NCBI RefSeq assembly: GCF_037975245.1
Contig: NC_092562.1
Location: forward strand, 20,845,054 to 20,909,053
Source of the DNA: Apostichopus japonicus
Lineage: Eukaryota > Echinodermata > Holothuroidea > Aspidochirotida > Stichopodidae
DNA length: 64,000 nucleotides
Direction of reading: 5' to 3'
The position numbers and the translations under genes are program-made. Positions within the stretch are counted from its first letter, which is position 1; each line of letters starts with the position of its first letter. The notes beneath the pieces were generated by a model that worked only from the letters and a program-made list of their open reading frames with translations, was not told the origin of the DNA and did no database searches. Shown piece by piece: positions 24,901 through 38,200 of this stretch.

Positions 24901-27570
24901 TTTATAGGTTCGTTTAAATCGGAACGATTCGTCGCTACTGTACAGTGTGTATTAATTAGCATTTGAAATAATGGAAATTGTTCTTTCATTTTAAAAGTTT
25001 ATTCTGAGATTGGCATCCTTGATAATGAAAACAACAAATTCTAACATTAGAATTGGTTTTGTATGATGGATGTGTGTGTGTGTGTACAGTATTGCATTCA
25101 GTATAATGCAATACATGCAAAGTGTTCATTGTTGAGTACTCTGGATGGGGGGGGGGGGGGGGAACATGGAACACTTAACTTTAATTGTCTGAGAACATAG
25201 AGCATACCATTGCAAATTCACTAATTCAAGCTTGTAGTTTGCATAGAAAGACAGTTATGTTTGATGAATACTTCTGATACATACTTTATGATAATTCACA
25301 AGAGAAATATTTCAAGGCATTTTTGCGTTTATTACTATTATTTGACTTGTTGATTATTGCAATGTTAGGTCAGTCTTTGAACGGGTTAACTGATTGGCAG
25401 GGATACCATTAGAAACAACATTATTTTTTAACTGGACTCAATTGTACCCTCTCTCCCCCCCCCCCCCCCTCCTCCATTTATTTTGCAAGAGCATGTTTCA
25501 TGGAATTGTGTGTTTAGTTTACCCTCACAATTTGTTGGTTTTCTCGAAAAAAGAACGGTAGTATTTCCAGGAAACTTACACTACAGTTTATAACCTTGTC
25601 AAATTACATAAATTTTACAGTGTTATACTGAAAAGCAATTGCTTTCCAAGTGCATCTGAAGGGTGAAGGGGGGAAGGGTGGGTTGCGGTTGGAAATAGTG
25701 TCTACTCTGGACAGATGCTTAATATTGTTCCGGAACAGCGATGCAACTACCTTTTTATCATCTCTGTTAGTTTCAGTTCACAGTTTAGGTCATGGTGACT
25801 TGCTTTCAAAATCAATTGAATAACAATTTTCATTTTAAACATTTTGGTTCAACAAACATCAATTTTGACTTTTTTTTTCTCACATGTATCTTTATATAGC
25901 GAAGGTTTTTCAGTCAGTCAAATCCGTGCTGTGTAGTTGAGTTACTATATTACTGTTTGGTCCTTGACTTTACTGCACCTCAAAAATGAAAACATTCTTG
26001 GAGTATACCTACTGTAGGTAATTACATGACGCTCACCCTCGGAGAACTATGCTGTTAAGCTGTTACGCCCTTTTACTGGCCACTTAACGACAGTCAAGAT
26101 GCTTCTGTAGATAAATAAAATTACAAGACCAAATGCAGCTGTAGATGCCCTGTAGCTACATCAGTCAAACGTTAAAGATGCAAGGTGAATTAAGAGGAAG
26201 AAAAAGGTCGCACAGGCAAAAACGATGACTTCATATGCAGGACGTTGTAGAAGGTTCTTGAAGATGCATGGTCTATGTTACAGAGCTAGATCACAGTTGG
26301 TGCGAATATTAACCCATCGTGGGAGATATTAAACTTGCAGCGACGGAGTATTCTACTTGTTTTATGTTGTCGAGGACCTGTTCCTTTCTGTGAACAAATT
26401 TATGGAAACGCGTCGTGATGAGAAAACAGATTTGTATGAAAATCTTGTGAGGCTTGCTTGTCTATGGTAGGATTGTTGATGATGTAAGGTGAACCTTTAT
26501 AAGTCTCTGGGGAAAAGGAGGTGGGGGAGGGAGAAGATGGGGTGGGGACAGTTGGAAATTATAGAAATGATTAGTCATGGAGGCAGTCTTTCTCGGTGAG
26601 ATTTGTTTTCTAAAATACGGGCTAATATGGAAAAAGTGATAAATGTAACTTCAGCTTTATAAGGTTTAGACTATGGATCTTGAAAGTAAAAAGAGTAGAA
26701 ATTTGTTTGGTGAAATATAGTAAACTATTACTGTACTAAAAAGGCAGTCTTTGGAATACAAGCAAGAAGGATACAGTCTGACTATATGCTTATATGAAGC
26801 TCCGATACACCTTACCCTAAATTTACACCACAGCAGGTCCATAGCCAGAGTCCGGGAATGGGGTCACAAATGATGTCAGTCCCTTGGAGGGGTCGAAGTT
26901 GAGGATTTTCCCTCCCCCTTTGAGAAAAAAGTTGTTTGGGTATAAACAATTCTTTGTACACACAAAATCTACAAATTTAATTTCATGTTCTATGAATATT
27001 GTGTTTATGGCCAACAGTCGATGTTTAAGATCATTCAAGCTTCCCTTTAACCCTTCCTGTTAGCTGCTGTATTAAAGTGTTTATATTTAAGCTTCTTCAA
27101 AAACGTGTGAACATTAATGGGATATTTTTAGTATTTGATGCACAAGTAGGCTGTCTTACAGAGATCAATCAAACTTTAAACTGTAAGTGTCACAATGATT
27201 CTAATTGTCCTGTAAATTATGCAACATTGTTTACAGGAATGATGACATGTTTACAGTATTTCCGTGGAAACATTGAAAACAGCTCTTTATGAGTTTCGAC
27301 TTTATTGAAGTTTTTCTGATGCAGGTAGATACCAAAAGTGCATACTTAACCTGTGTAGATAATTAGCGTGACTCTTCAAGTGTCGATCATTTTAGATATT
27401 AATGTTTGTACAATATGGTGAAAATTTTTGATTTTTTAAAAAAAAATCCACACATTGCTCTTTACAGCTAGGTCCAGCTTAGGCCCTGTGACAAATCAGA
27501 AAAAGTGGCAGCAGATATATGATCCTGCTCAGCATCATTAAAACTATTTAGGGATTATCTCTGCAGATCT
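21920..27570. other. Non-coding stretch with mononucleotide runs
   Basis: No supported gene. C run at 22046-22059 followed by an A run; TG repeat at about 25069-25086; G run of 16 at 25147-25162; C run of 15 at 25455-25469. Near 23870 and 23985 two 'gcgtggatcc/gcgtgggtcc' phrases may bound a decayed element, and near 26836 'ggtccatagccagagtccggg' resembles a MITE end, but no partner ends were found. Confidence 0.45.
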
Positions 27571-27708
27571 GCAGTGTCTATTATGTAAGTTAAGCTGTGG
27601 AGTATAATATATATATAGTGCTATGCACCAGGACACTGCAGCAGTGTCTATTATGTAAGTTAAGCTGTGGAGTATAATATATATAGTGCTATGCACCAGG
27701 ACACTGCA
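27571..27708 (+). repeat. Tandem duplication of a ~70-bp unit
   Basis: Two nearly identical copies start at 27571 and 27641 with gcagtgtctattatgtaagt. They differ by one TA step in the central TATA run. Each unit is itself bounded by short inverted repeats, GCAGTGTC and GACACTGC. Confidence 0.9.
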
Positions 27709-28689
27709 GCCCCCCCCTCCCCTTCCACTCCCCCCTCAGCATCGTAATTTTAACATGGTGCCTTCCACTAATTAATGGCTAGTATTGTCAGGGTGTAAAA
27801 TATGAAAACATAGGACCACGTTAAGACAAGAATTGTAAAATTTTTTTCTTCAGGCCATTTTCAAGATACTGGCAGAACTTTCTTAAACTGCATACATACA
27901 TGTGATTGTCTGGCCTATATTCCCTACTATACCTAAGCATACAGTATTACTGTAAATGTGAAATTCCCAAGGAGGATTTTGATCTGACATATCCTTTATT
28001 ACCTGTTGTTACCATTTTTGGTTTTTGGTAGTATCGTCACGTATGAAGGGACCTGCAAGTTGTTCTAACCCTTCTTGAGCAGTTAATTTGGAAGAGATTG
28101 AGTTTAAAAACGATCACTTAAATGAAGATCTACTGTAAGCAAGTTTGCAGTTAAGTTATGTACAGTACATATTACATGATACTACAAACATGAGAGAAAC
28201 AAAAGATCTCAGCATGTGAAAATAACATTGGAGTTGTAGCGTGGACGACTTCAGAATGGTATCGATTTGGAAACGAAGAGGAAGCTGTTTTTGACCTTGG
28301 TTTTGTTGATTGTAGCATACACGTTGAATACAGAACTACTTCATATATGTATTCACTACTATACACATACTACAGTTTATCAATACCTTATGGCAAATCT
28401 GCTAAAATTAAAGCGTTGCCAAACAAAGAAAAAAATGAATTTACTTGGGGAAATTGCAAATTATAGTCGTTGTTCTGTCATATCTTACAGGTGCAGCATT
28501 TGATTTATGGGAGTTACACCAAGTCTGGTATTAAAGTGCAAGTTTTCAAACTCAAGTATCAAACAGACAGCTTGATTTTTTCTGCTCTCTTTTGTCGGAG
28601 CTGCCATCTGGTACGATTTTCCATATTTTTTTTATTGAAAATCATGATAAACACACAGGTGTATGTGTTTTCCTTCTAATGTGTGGGAA
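27709..28689. other. Non-coding stretch, nothing recognised
   Basis: Begins with a C run and pyrimidine-rich text; otherwise AT-rich with short open frames that have no visible family. Confidence 0.45.
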
Positions 28690-28935
28690 TTAACTTCGCT
28701 CCTTGCTTGTACCTGTCTCCCCACAACTTTAGCACTCTTTATACTGTGCCTTGAATGAACTGTTCGCCATCTATGCAATACGGATAATCTACGGAGGCAC
28801 TTTGGGTGGTAGAATGAGAAGGAAGGGCATTGACCGGAGAGGTCCGGGGCATATAGGGCAAGGTAGAACGAGAGCGAAGGTGGTGGGGAGACAGGTTAGC
28901 TCATCACTCGTAAATATCCAAACCAGTACAGTAAG
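28690..28935. mobile_element. Fold-back copy of the 44.2-kb dispersed repeat
   Basis: The left part (28690-28780, ctccttgcttgtacctgtct) matches the plus-strand repeat at 44235. The right part (about 28781-28905) is inverted: its complement reads acctgtctccccaccacc, then ccggtcaatgcccttcctt, then acccaaagtgcc, the same order as at 44.2 and 54.0 kb. The arms around 28711-28727 and 28880-28895 could pair. The adjoining text, cactcgtaaat then ccagtacagtaagt, is shared with 15.58-15.61 kb. A 70-codon frame here is a shadow. Confidence 0.65.
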
Positions 28936-30240
28936 TGTTGGAATTTTCAAAACCTTTAGATGATAATAATATACTGGATGCCTTTAAAAGTTATGTGGAT
29001 AGTGCTGTGCTGCAAGGTTTCTTCAACATTGGACTTTGCTTTTGTGGAAAACACAATGTGAGATCAAGCCAGTGCATGTAACTCTACTTGGGTTAATTAC
29101 CTTCTGTTGCTATGATTAAAATTGTCTTAAGTGACATACCAAGCTGTATACATGAGATCCTTGGAGTATACACTGCAGTATATTGAAAGGCCATAGGAAG
29201 AAAATTAGAAATTAGAAAAATTCAAAAGGAATTCGGTAAACATCACCATAATCCAAAAAGGCACCTGTACTTCATTATATATATATGTATATGATGATAA
29301 AGACATCTTAATTAGATACCCAAGGTCTAAAGCAAGGGAATTTCTGTTAATTTGATGGGTCAAAATTCCCTGTGGCTCTCGGCAGATGGACTGTTCCTCT
29401 CTAGGATATATGCAAAGGGTCTCGTAGGATTATCCCTAATTGAGATGATTCGAGTTAAGTGTGTCTGGTAAAGCGGGATTTATTGACAGTGAATATTTTA
29501 ACGGAAAGGTCGACAAACACGTGTGTACACGTGCAAACATAATCTTTGTATAAATTTACGGTAAATCGCGTGTACTGTATTCTCTCTAGAAACCAAAGTG
29601 GATGCATGAATTTACTATAGATTGATACGAAAACGCAAATATCAGAGTTTCCAGCTGCTCTCAGACTGTACGGCCCAAGTGGGTTATACTTTGCAGATAA
29701 AAATAAAGGGATAGATTTCTTTGCAATATAATGTATTCATGCACAGCCCGGGCTAAATTTCACAAACGTTCCGGATGATCAAAAATATAGCAATTTAAAT
29801 AGCAAGTAACAAAAGGACTCCAAAAGTACATTCTGTACATGTACCCTCACATGAAGCTGCACCTTTAAACTGCAAAAGTACTCGGTGAAAACCAAACGAT
29901 ACTTCTGCAGAAATGACACGGTGCAAAAAAACCCAAAAAATAAAAAACTATGCGATAGGTAAGTTATTTTTTTCGTTATTTGATTAGTCAAAAGTAATAA
30001 TTCCGCTGTGGCATATGGAGGTTTTGTTTTGTTTATTCATGGTACTAGAAACATTTCTGGTGTAATTTGAACAAAGCCATCCTCGGGGGATGGTTCAGAT
30101 TAATTGAGACTCTATTCTCTCGAGAAGAGAAAGCCTCCATGTATGTACATCTCCTGATGTACTAATCTTTTGTTTGTCGTAAACATGAATAGATCTATAC
30201 CATCCTCTTCAGAAAAGTCTTAAGCAGTTAATATTCCTCG
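28936..30240. other. Non-coding stretch, nothing recognised
   Basis: AT-rich with a TATA microsatellite near 29277 and A-rich patches near 29925. No gene supported. Confidence 0.45.
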
Positions 30241-30248
30241 TCCTCCTA

Positions 30249-30647
30249 ATGACGACCACCTTTCCAAATTGTCGAGTCAAGAGAGAGAGAGTGGGCAATA
30301 ACCTGAAAGTGGGTCAGCAGGGGAGCGGTGTCAAACATCGCCAGCTCTTCAGGTCGATTACAACGGAAAAGTCGACAGTCTGCGGCTTAAGTCGTGACGG
30401 GTACTGTATCGTTGTTCTTAAGTACTCATTGAACCAATTTGCCCATGGTGTCCTCTTAGGACGGAAAGCACTCGAGGGTGTCATCCAACTCAGCATGGCT
30501 TTAAATCTTGACGTTCCATCGTTTGCAAAAGTAACTCCAGATCTGCTGCATGTGATATGGAATAACGGCTCGGCTACAGGATTTAATACATATTTTACCA
30601 ATACTAGTCGTCAAAAATACATGGTCAGACTTATTAATGACAGTTAA
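30249..30647 (+). other. Unrecognised open frame in a GC-richer island
   Basis: A 132-codon plus-strand frame is overlapped by a 95-codon minus-strand frame (30314-30601), and base composition here is clearly less AT-rich than on either side. No domain, signal peptide or known motif was recognised in either direction, and no good splice sites bound it. It may be an old transposon fragment or an exon; the sequence alone does not decide, and which strand, if any, is coding is unknown. Confidence 0.2.
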
Positions 30648-30659
30648 GTTTTACCAGGA

Positions 30660-33600
30660 ACCTGTAATTTAGTATCTCAATCGGAAAAAAAAAATAAGGA
30701 AAAGGGAAAAAAAGGATATGTACTGCTTTAAAATGCCTCGATCTGTTCTGGAAGTTCATTAACTTGTTTTGTGTCAAATTTGATGATGTGGATGGTTGGT
30801 TTGAGCCACTTGCCGTTCAACAGTATCTTTCGGTACCCCTTCAAGTACTGCACAATGTTATATTTAGCTCCCCAGTGTCTGGTTCCGTCCTGCAAGATAC
30901 ATTTTCAAGTGTGTTTACCGTACAGCTAGTGCGTACTTGCCGTACGTATATTATCACCAGACTGTTCTAGTCTATGTACCCTTGCATGCGTTTGTCTGCC
31001 ATGACGTGTGTACAATGATTATGGGATAAGAGAACGAACTGCTCATGTACGTTCTGTACTATAGTATATCATGTAGTATGAACAACATTAATGTGTACAT
31101 ACTACATGCACATTAATGCATTGAGCCAAGCAATACGTTAGCCTCGAGACATATCCCTCTCACTTCCCTGTACATCTGTACTGTGCAGCGGGTTATTAAA
31201 CTCACTATATGCATAATTTAAATACAAAATTCTAAAAAAGGACTTTGTTTAAAACCAAGTTAAGAAAGATTTGTTATCGTAATTATGCAAACTTTATTCC
31301 AATATTAATTTGTAGGGAATCTCAAGTAGTTAGTGAGGAATTTTGCAAATTATTTCTGCCATTTGGAACATTACAGAATGAAAGTTACATGAAATTGTGG
31401 ATATCAGGTTGAGTGATTTTGAATAAAGTTTTGATAAAATACTTCAAGTGATATCTTACTTGAAATTCAAAACTTAATTGAAAACTTTCTGTATTTATAC
31501 AACACTGTTTAGAAAATTGATTTTCCTGTAGGTGTACCCTTCGAATTATACTCTGAGCTTAAGGTGTACTTAAGTAGCAGCTGGTTGCACCATGTGGGTG
31601 GAAATTATACTTAGCATTCATATCAAGGGGCTGTTCAGAAGTAAATCAGGCAACAAACCTGTTTTTATAATTTCTAGAGTTGTTCAAATAGAGAAAACAA
31701 AAAAGCTTTTAACAAACTGAGTTTTCAACTGTCTTGGTAAAAAAAAAAAGTCAGAGGACCTGATATGCAGTTCTCAGCCAGGATATTCTTCAAAAGGCCA
31801 ACTGGAATGAAAACAGACTAAAACGGATTAACTTTGTGTCCTTAAAATTGTTTTTGTTTCATGTTGCTTTCATGCTTAACGATTAAAAATTCAGGCCCTC
31901 TAACTATATATCGAGAGTTGTGAAAGTAGTAAAATACGAATAGCTGATCTGACATAAGTGTTGTTTCCTCATTGAGACCAAAATCGCATACTGTAATTAA
32001 GGTCTGGTCTCATTTTAATTTCCATATTGTGGTTTTGTGAATCCTTGCTACGATTTGTGTCATTTACGTTCAGTAGAAATTAGATTGCAAAATTTAAACC
32101 TTGAATTTATACTATTCAGAAAACTCTTGCGTGATGTAAAGGAATGTGTTTTTTTTCTTTCTCCATGCTACTTTTCAAAATTCTATATTGCTTTAAATAA
32201 TAACCAACTATCATTACCACTTATCGAAAAGCCTATCTGGATTAATGGAGATATCTTGGAATTCCTTTTATCTCCATGTCTTGCAATCTTTTGTTTGTTT
32301 GACTTCCTTCATTCATAATTTATTCATTCATTCGTTCATTCATTATTTATTTATTTCTTTGTAAGTTAACTGTCTAGCAAGTGCTCGCATATTTCTGTTT
32401 AATGTCTGTTTAATTCATTGAAGAAAACTTAATTATTATTTCTATGAATTTCTTGACGCAGGAAAAAAAAAAGGAAGAAAACCAGAGGTAAATGTCTAAC
32501 AATTTAAAACAGAGAAGTATGGTATAAAATGTTGATGTTTTTATGGGATGAATTTTAAACAGATTTAGTTTCAAACCCCTTGTTTTTAAAAAAAAGCCAA
32601 TTCCTTCGGAATGTGTACAACAGACTTTGTACCTTATATTATACATGCAACAAAAAAATGGAATTATAAGTAAATTTAAGTGACGTCGTATTCCTCAATT
32701 GTGATGAGGGATATAGTGTAATGATTACAACACTGATAATTTCACGCAAGAAAGGAAATTGGCAGTGTATATATATGCATCCCACGTTTGATGTCATAGT
32801 AACTAACTTAAGTTTGGTTATCAAATAAAATAAAATCGAACGGCATTTTCCAGTATCCTTTGACAATCATCCTTGGCTTTCATATGGACCCCTTTCCATT
32901 TCTTTAGGTCGTGAATCCATATTTTGTCTAATTTTATTTTTTGACCCTTGTTTGTTTGAATTGTCGACTCGTCGTCACATGTGTACCGGTGATGAAGACG
33001 TGAAGTACTTTGCGGACATTTGGTCTGGGGTCCTGAAGTTTCAAGAGCCATCTTGAGTTCTTAATTTAGATGGAATTCACACAAAAGTAGAACTATAAAT
33101 AGGTTACAGTCATTCCATACCGTACGTACAGTATACACACTCTTACTGTTAAAAGGTTCATGATCATACCATTAAGCCAAAAGTTGTGGATGCCATAAAG
33201 TTCAAAGCAAGTTGTATCAATTTGACTTTCCTTTTACAGTGCCATTTAACCTACCTGTACTCCTTTATGTACTTCACCCCTCTCGTACCTGTCTCTGTAA
33301 CCTATGCACACCCATCCACCCTAGTCTTTTAATTGGTAACGTTCTTGCATGGCACCCCCAATGACCCTATCCAAGGTCACCCTCTTCCTTCGGAATCTGC
33401 CATTCGACGACGACGGCCTTAGAAGTGTGTTTTCTAATTTTCAAATTTTCAATTCAAGTTCAATTCAGTTGTATCAACTGTTTGTATATGATTTCCAAAC
33501 TTTTTGTTGAAAATTAAACAAAGACCTTCGGTTGGGCTGTAGTATATATTTATGATGCTAAAGATATTGATTAAAGCAATCCATGCAGTAAGGGCACTTA

Positions 33601-34659
33601 ATTGGTGAGGTCAATAGTCCTTTACCGTTTCTACCAGGTCGTGAAGAGGGTCGAGAGAGTGGAAGAGAGAAATATAGAGATGTTTGCATTCATTGCATAA
33701 CTTCTACAATATATATATATATATATACATACATCATAGACAATTTTTAAGGGCCTGTTTCTAAAGCAGCCATAGATGATTATGTTTATAAATATAGTAA
33801 GCTAGTAAAAATTTCCATTGTATAAATTACTCTTAGATTAGTATATATTGCAGAACTAGTACAGGGAACAGGGTTGCCTATCAAAATGCCTCTTGAAAAA
33901 CATATATTACAATTTCTTTAGGTGACATTTACTGTACACTCCCACTTAGTTCATAGTAATTTAATCCTGGTATTTCTTTGTTTTAGAAGCATCTTGCATC
34001 ATGAATTATTCATAGCGCAATACGTGCCCGCCACATCCTGAGTGTTTTGTTGATGAGCTTCAGCAATTAATTCTTCCTGTGTTTGCTTTTATCTCTGTAT
34101 GCAGCTGTCTGGTGTTCCTGGGTGGTGTTGTAAGGGTAAAACACCTTTCTGCTTTGGTTTTGATCGATCAGCTGTAACTATATTTCATACGATTATTATA
34201 TCAAGTGTGCAGTTTTCATATTATTCATATCAAATTATGAAGAAAGATATCCAATCCAGTTTAGACAATTTCCCATTTTATATTTTATGTGCACATGATT
34301 AGTACTAATATGTTATAAAGTCTCTGGGTGAAGAAATGTTTAGAATGTGATGGAATTGTTAAATAATGAAGTAAATGTACCTCAGACAACCAGGCCTTAC
34401 CAGGTATGTGTAGGTTGGTCTACAGAATGTCCAGGTTTAGGGGGGTAATACCAGTTTATCATTGTACCTATTTGGAGGTCGTTAGTTACAATGCATTCTG
34501 AACTTGATGTCAAACAACTATAGCTATCCTCCAGTCAACCTCCCAGGCTGATTTTGGTTGTCGTAACATATTCTTGTGTTCTCAGACGACTGGACTATTG
34601 GTAAAAAAATGTGCCCTGCAATATGTGCACAGTCTACATGTTTGTATGTGAGTTTTATA
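30660..34659. other. Non-coding stretch with small repeats
   Basis: No supported gene. A hairpin with 10-base arms (CATTAATGTG 31086-31095 and CACATTAATG 31109-31118) is seen. An ATTC microsatellite lies at about 32308-32357 and a TA repeat near 33710-33726. A 76-codon minus-strand frame (32821-33051) has a plausible start after aactcaag and a Lys-rich second half, but no recognised family. Around 33270-33420 a faint relic of the 44.2-kb repeat may be present (cgtacctgtctctgtaacc). Confidence 0.45.
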
Positions 34660-35250
34660 TATTCTGATCATCTTTGTTGGATGAACATTTCATAGGTGAT
34701 ACACACAGCACAGTATATGCATGTGAGGTATTGTGGTCTGATCATGTTTGAATCATCAATGGTAGATCAAAAGGTGCACATTCTACATGTGAGGTGATAT
34801 AGTCTGATCAGTTACAGTCATGTTTAGATCAACATTCAATAAGTGTGCGCTCTATGCAAGGTGATTTAGTTTGATGATCATGTTTGAATGAACCCTCAAT
34901 AAGCCTACACTCTATGCGAGGTGATGCAGTCCATCATGTTTGGATCAACATTCAATGAGTGCATGCTCTATGCGAAGTGATGTAGTCAGATCATGTATGG
35001 ATGAATAATTTCAATAAGTGCGCGCTCTATGCGAGGTGATGCAGTCCATCATGTTGTAATGAACATTCAATAACTGAGCACTCTATGCGAAGTGATGTAG
35101 TCAGATCATGTTCTAATGAACATTCAATAACTGAGCACTCTATGCGAGGTGATGCAGTCCATCATGTTTGGATGAACTTTCAATAACTGAACACTCTATG
35201 CGAGGTGAAATAGTCAGATCACGTTTGGATCAACATTCAATAAGTAATTA
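34660..35250 (+). repeat. ~57-bp tandem repeat with dimer (~114-bp) organisation
   Basis: Unit starts (gtgat or similar) are seen at 34794, 34861, 34921, 34977, 35036, 35092, 35149 and 35205, with more degenerate units upstream from about 34660. Each has atcatgtt, aacattcaataa and ctctatgcgag. From 34921 on, units alternate between a gcagtccatcatg type (34921, 35036, 35149) and a tagtcagatca type (34977, 35092, 35205), giving a 113-115 bp higher-order unit. Copies at the left edge are most diverged. Confidence 0.88.
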
Positions 35251-38200
35251 TAATAATAATACCTACGAAGGTCAAGTAACATATCTGGAAATTAAACCAA
35301 CATTACCAAGCAATGACAGCTGCTATTTCAATATATCTGCACAGCTAGAGTTCTTGCATGTGTGAAAATTTTGCTGCGCTATACTTGTTTGTCAGTTTCA
35401 TTGGCAATGAATAACATGTTTTCCTGAATTTTGTTTCAAGAGCCGTTTGTAAACCTGTACACAGATTCTGTGGGTCAGTGTGTGCGGCTGCAGTGCGTGC
35501 TGACTACATGAGATCTTGCTTTCTTCATTTCCTTGACAATTTCCTCCTCTGCTGTTTTTGCTTCTACATGACTAATTTTATAAGATGTGGTGTTATGCAC
35601 TAGTAATAATATCTTAAAGCAACACCATCTTTGATTCTGTACTTGTTTAACTTGAAGAAACATGCAAAACACATGTCAACAGAAATCATGTGCTGGTTAT
35701 TATTTTTTTCAGCCTGTCATTTGTTTTCTTCCCCTTCTGTTTTTTGTCAGGTAAGGATGATTATTAGATTAATACAATTTTTGGCCACGTTCAGCCTTGA
35801 GTTTGAAAGATTTTCTATCGGTAAATTCATATTTGACATCAATTGTCAGTGACTGAATATTCCATAGCCAAATACTATTAGTGGGAATTGGCTATATTTA
35901 GATACAAAAACAAGTAGGCAGAGCCATGGAGTTCCAGCTGATCTCATCCCAAAATTTGGATTTATATTACCACCATTGATGACATCACTCATCATGCAGG
36001 AAGACACATTGATCATCATACACTCACCTTGAAGTTTGAAGTACATTAGCCTTGACCTCATTTGTGACCTTTGACATTTTATCAATATATGCTCTAATCA
36101 TGCATTCAATTGTAATTCATTCAGTCATTTCTTGGGTATGACACTTTCAGTTATTCTGTGGTATTGACATGTTCATAAATTATAGCCAAAAGAGCAGTGC
36201 TCAGCAGTACTCAACAAGTTGAGCTAATGTCTTGACAAAAAGTGTGTCCGTCTGTATGTCTGTCTGCCCATCCATATGTTTCTGTCTGTCCATCCGTCTG
36301 TCATGAAAAGGTTGAAAGGCTATTTCTCGCAGGTCCTTTGTTGAATTTTTACCAGACGCGGTGAAGTTGTAACATATATTAAGGAGGGGTGGGGGAGTCA
36401 GGTGGGGGGTGATTATTCATCAAAAAGTAGGTCAAAGTTCATTTGAGGTCATGATCAAACAGCAAAAATCATGTTAAAAGTTAATTCTGTATACTTTATG
36501 TTTCATTTTTGAGATGTAATTGGCTTTGATCAAAACCTTGTTTGCACTGATCGGTAGATGTTCATTTTAATAGACTCATAGCCGTCTTACTACAATCAGA
36601 TAGTTACCGTACCTATGACGTAATACTGTAAATGGACCGGTCGTTACTTCACTAGTAACAGTGACCTATTGACATCAGTGATCATGTTTAACAATAATAC
36701 ATGGGCTGGGAAATTATGCACCTGTTTCCACGAGCAGAAAACGATGCCTGGTGAAAGCAGTAATTGCACACATGTTCACACCACACAAGCATGATACACC
36801 CATAGTTGTATTTAGCGTACATATCATAATAGCGTATAAAAGCAACAACCATACATAGACCATCACAATAGCGAATACACTATCCTAGTCAGTAATGTAT
36901 ATATCATTACAGTATATGTGACAATTCACACATGCATGTTGCATGTGTTGATAATTGAAACTTATCCTCTGATCCAAGCTGTCCTCCACACTGTACATTA
37001 GTCACACGAATAACTGAAATGAAACTTTGTTCCAAACACTGAACAGGATTATGGTCTGTATATTACTTACAGACTCTCTCACTGTTACATTGCACAGATC
37101 TTAATTTTGGGTAACAGAAATAAAATAAAAAACAGTTTCACACTAGAATACAGAAACAGGATCTTGCAGTCCACTCTATATGTACATTAGAAAACAATCA
37201 GGGAAAATACAAAATTAAATTAAAAAAAACAGAAACACAAGCTCTCAAGTTTCCGTGATGCCAAAATTTAAATTCTAAAACAGAAAAAAAAGGAGAAATC
37301 TATTTATCTGATGGACATAACGTTACAAGGTGTTTTATGATTGCCCTACTTTGACAGCCTTGAAGAAAAGTAATTCTCCTTTTTCCTGAATGAAACTAGC
37401 GAGAGAAAAAAAAAACCAGAGTCATGAAAACATTACTTTTTGATAGCCAGAAAATGTAGAATATAGAACACATGTTGACATTTACTCGTGTTTAAGAGAA
37501 AGAGAGAGAAAGAGAGAAAGCGCCGTAGAGATCTTCGAAGACTCTCAAGGGATGAGGAAGATGTATATTAATCTTGCTCGTTACAATTAAAGTGAAACAG
37601 GAGAGTGTCACAATCTAACTGTCCATCACCTTGGCAATAATTGAGGAAGATTTACTCCAGAGCCATTTGTCAGTAACCAAGTACGTGAGATAAATTGGAA
37701 GCGTCGACATAGTCGCGATCACGAGGGGGGGTGTCTGCAATAAACCCATATCGTAAGACATGAGCCGTAAAATGTATTTTTTTTTTTAACACTGTTGAAT
37801 TTATGTCACAATTAAATGACATTGAACATGGATTTTTTATACATGTTGTAGACCATCAAGATAACTGGTATCAGTGCAGTTTGTAGGTTTAAAGCGCTGT
37901 TAATGTCTTGGAGAAATCACCCTTTGAATATCTGAAGTTTATAGATGAATGGGTGTGGGCTGGACTATACAGACGATTAGTGTCAAGTATCAATAGGAAA
38001 TTATAAGACTTGATGCCTCCTCTCTAACGTGTCTAGGACGCGTTACCAATTTGTCGTAGACTTGCAAATGGGTGTTGAATATGTCACCCCGATGGTGGAT
38101 ATTTGTCATTAAAAAAAAAAAAAAAAACTTAAAAGAAGAACTTGTCATGGTTGAGTTTTTAGAAAGTCTAAAACAACGGATAACATAAAACCTTTTTTCT

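Noticed and set aside
32821-33051. 76-codon minus-strand frame with a plausible start and Lys-rich end
   Set aside because: No domain, no partner exon and no codon-level signal beyond a short open frame; kept only as a mention in the stretch description.
34660-35250. Possible CRISPR-like array because of regularly spaced similar units
   Set aside because: The whole unit is repeated with no unique spacers, and the context is eukaryotic.
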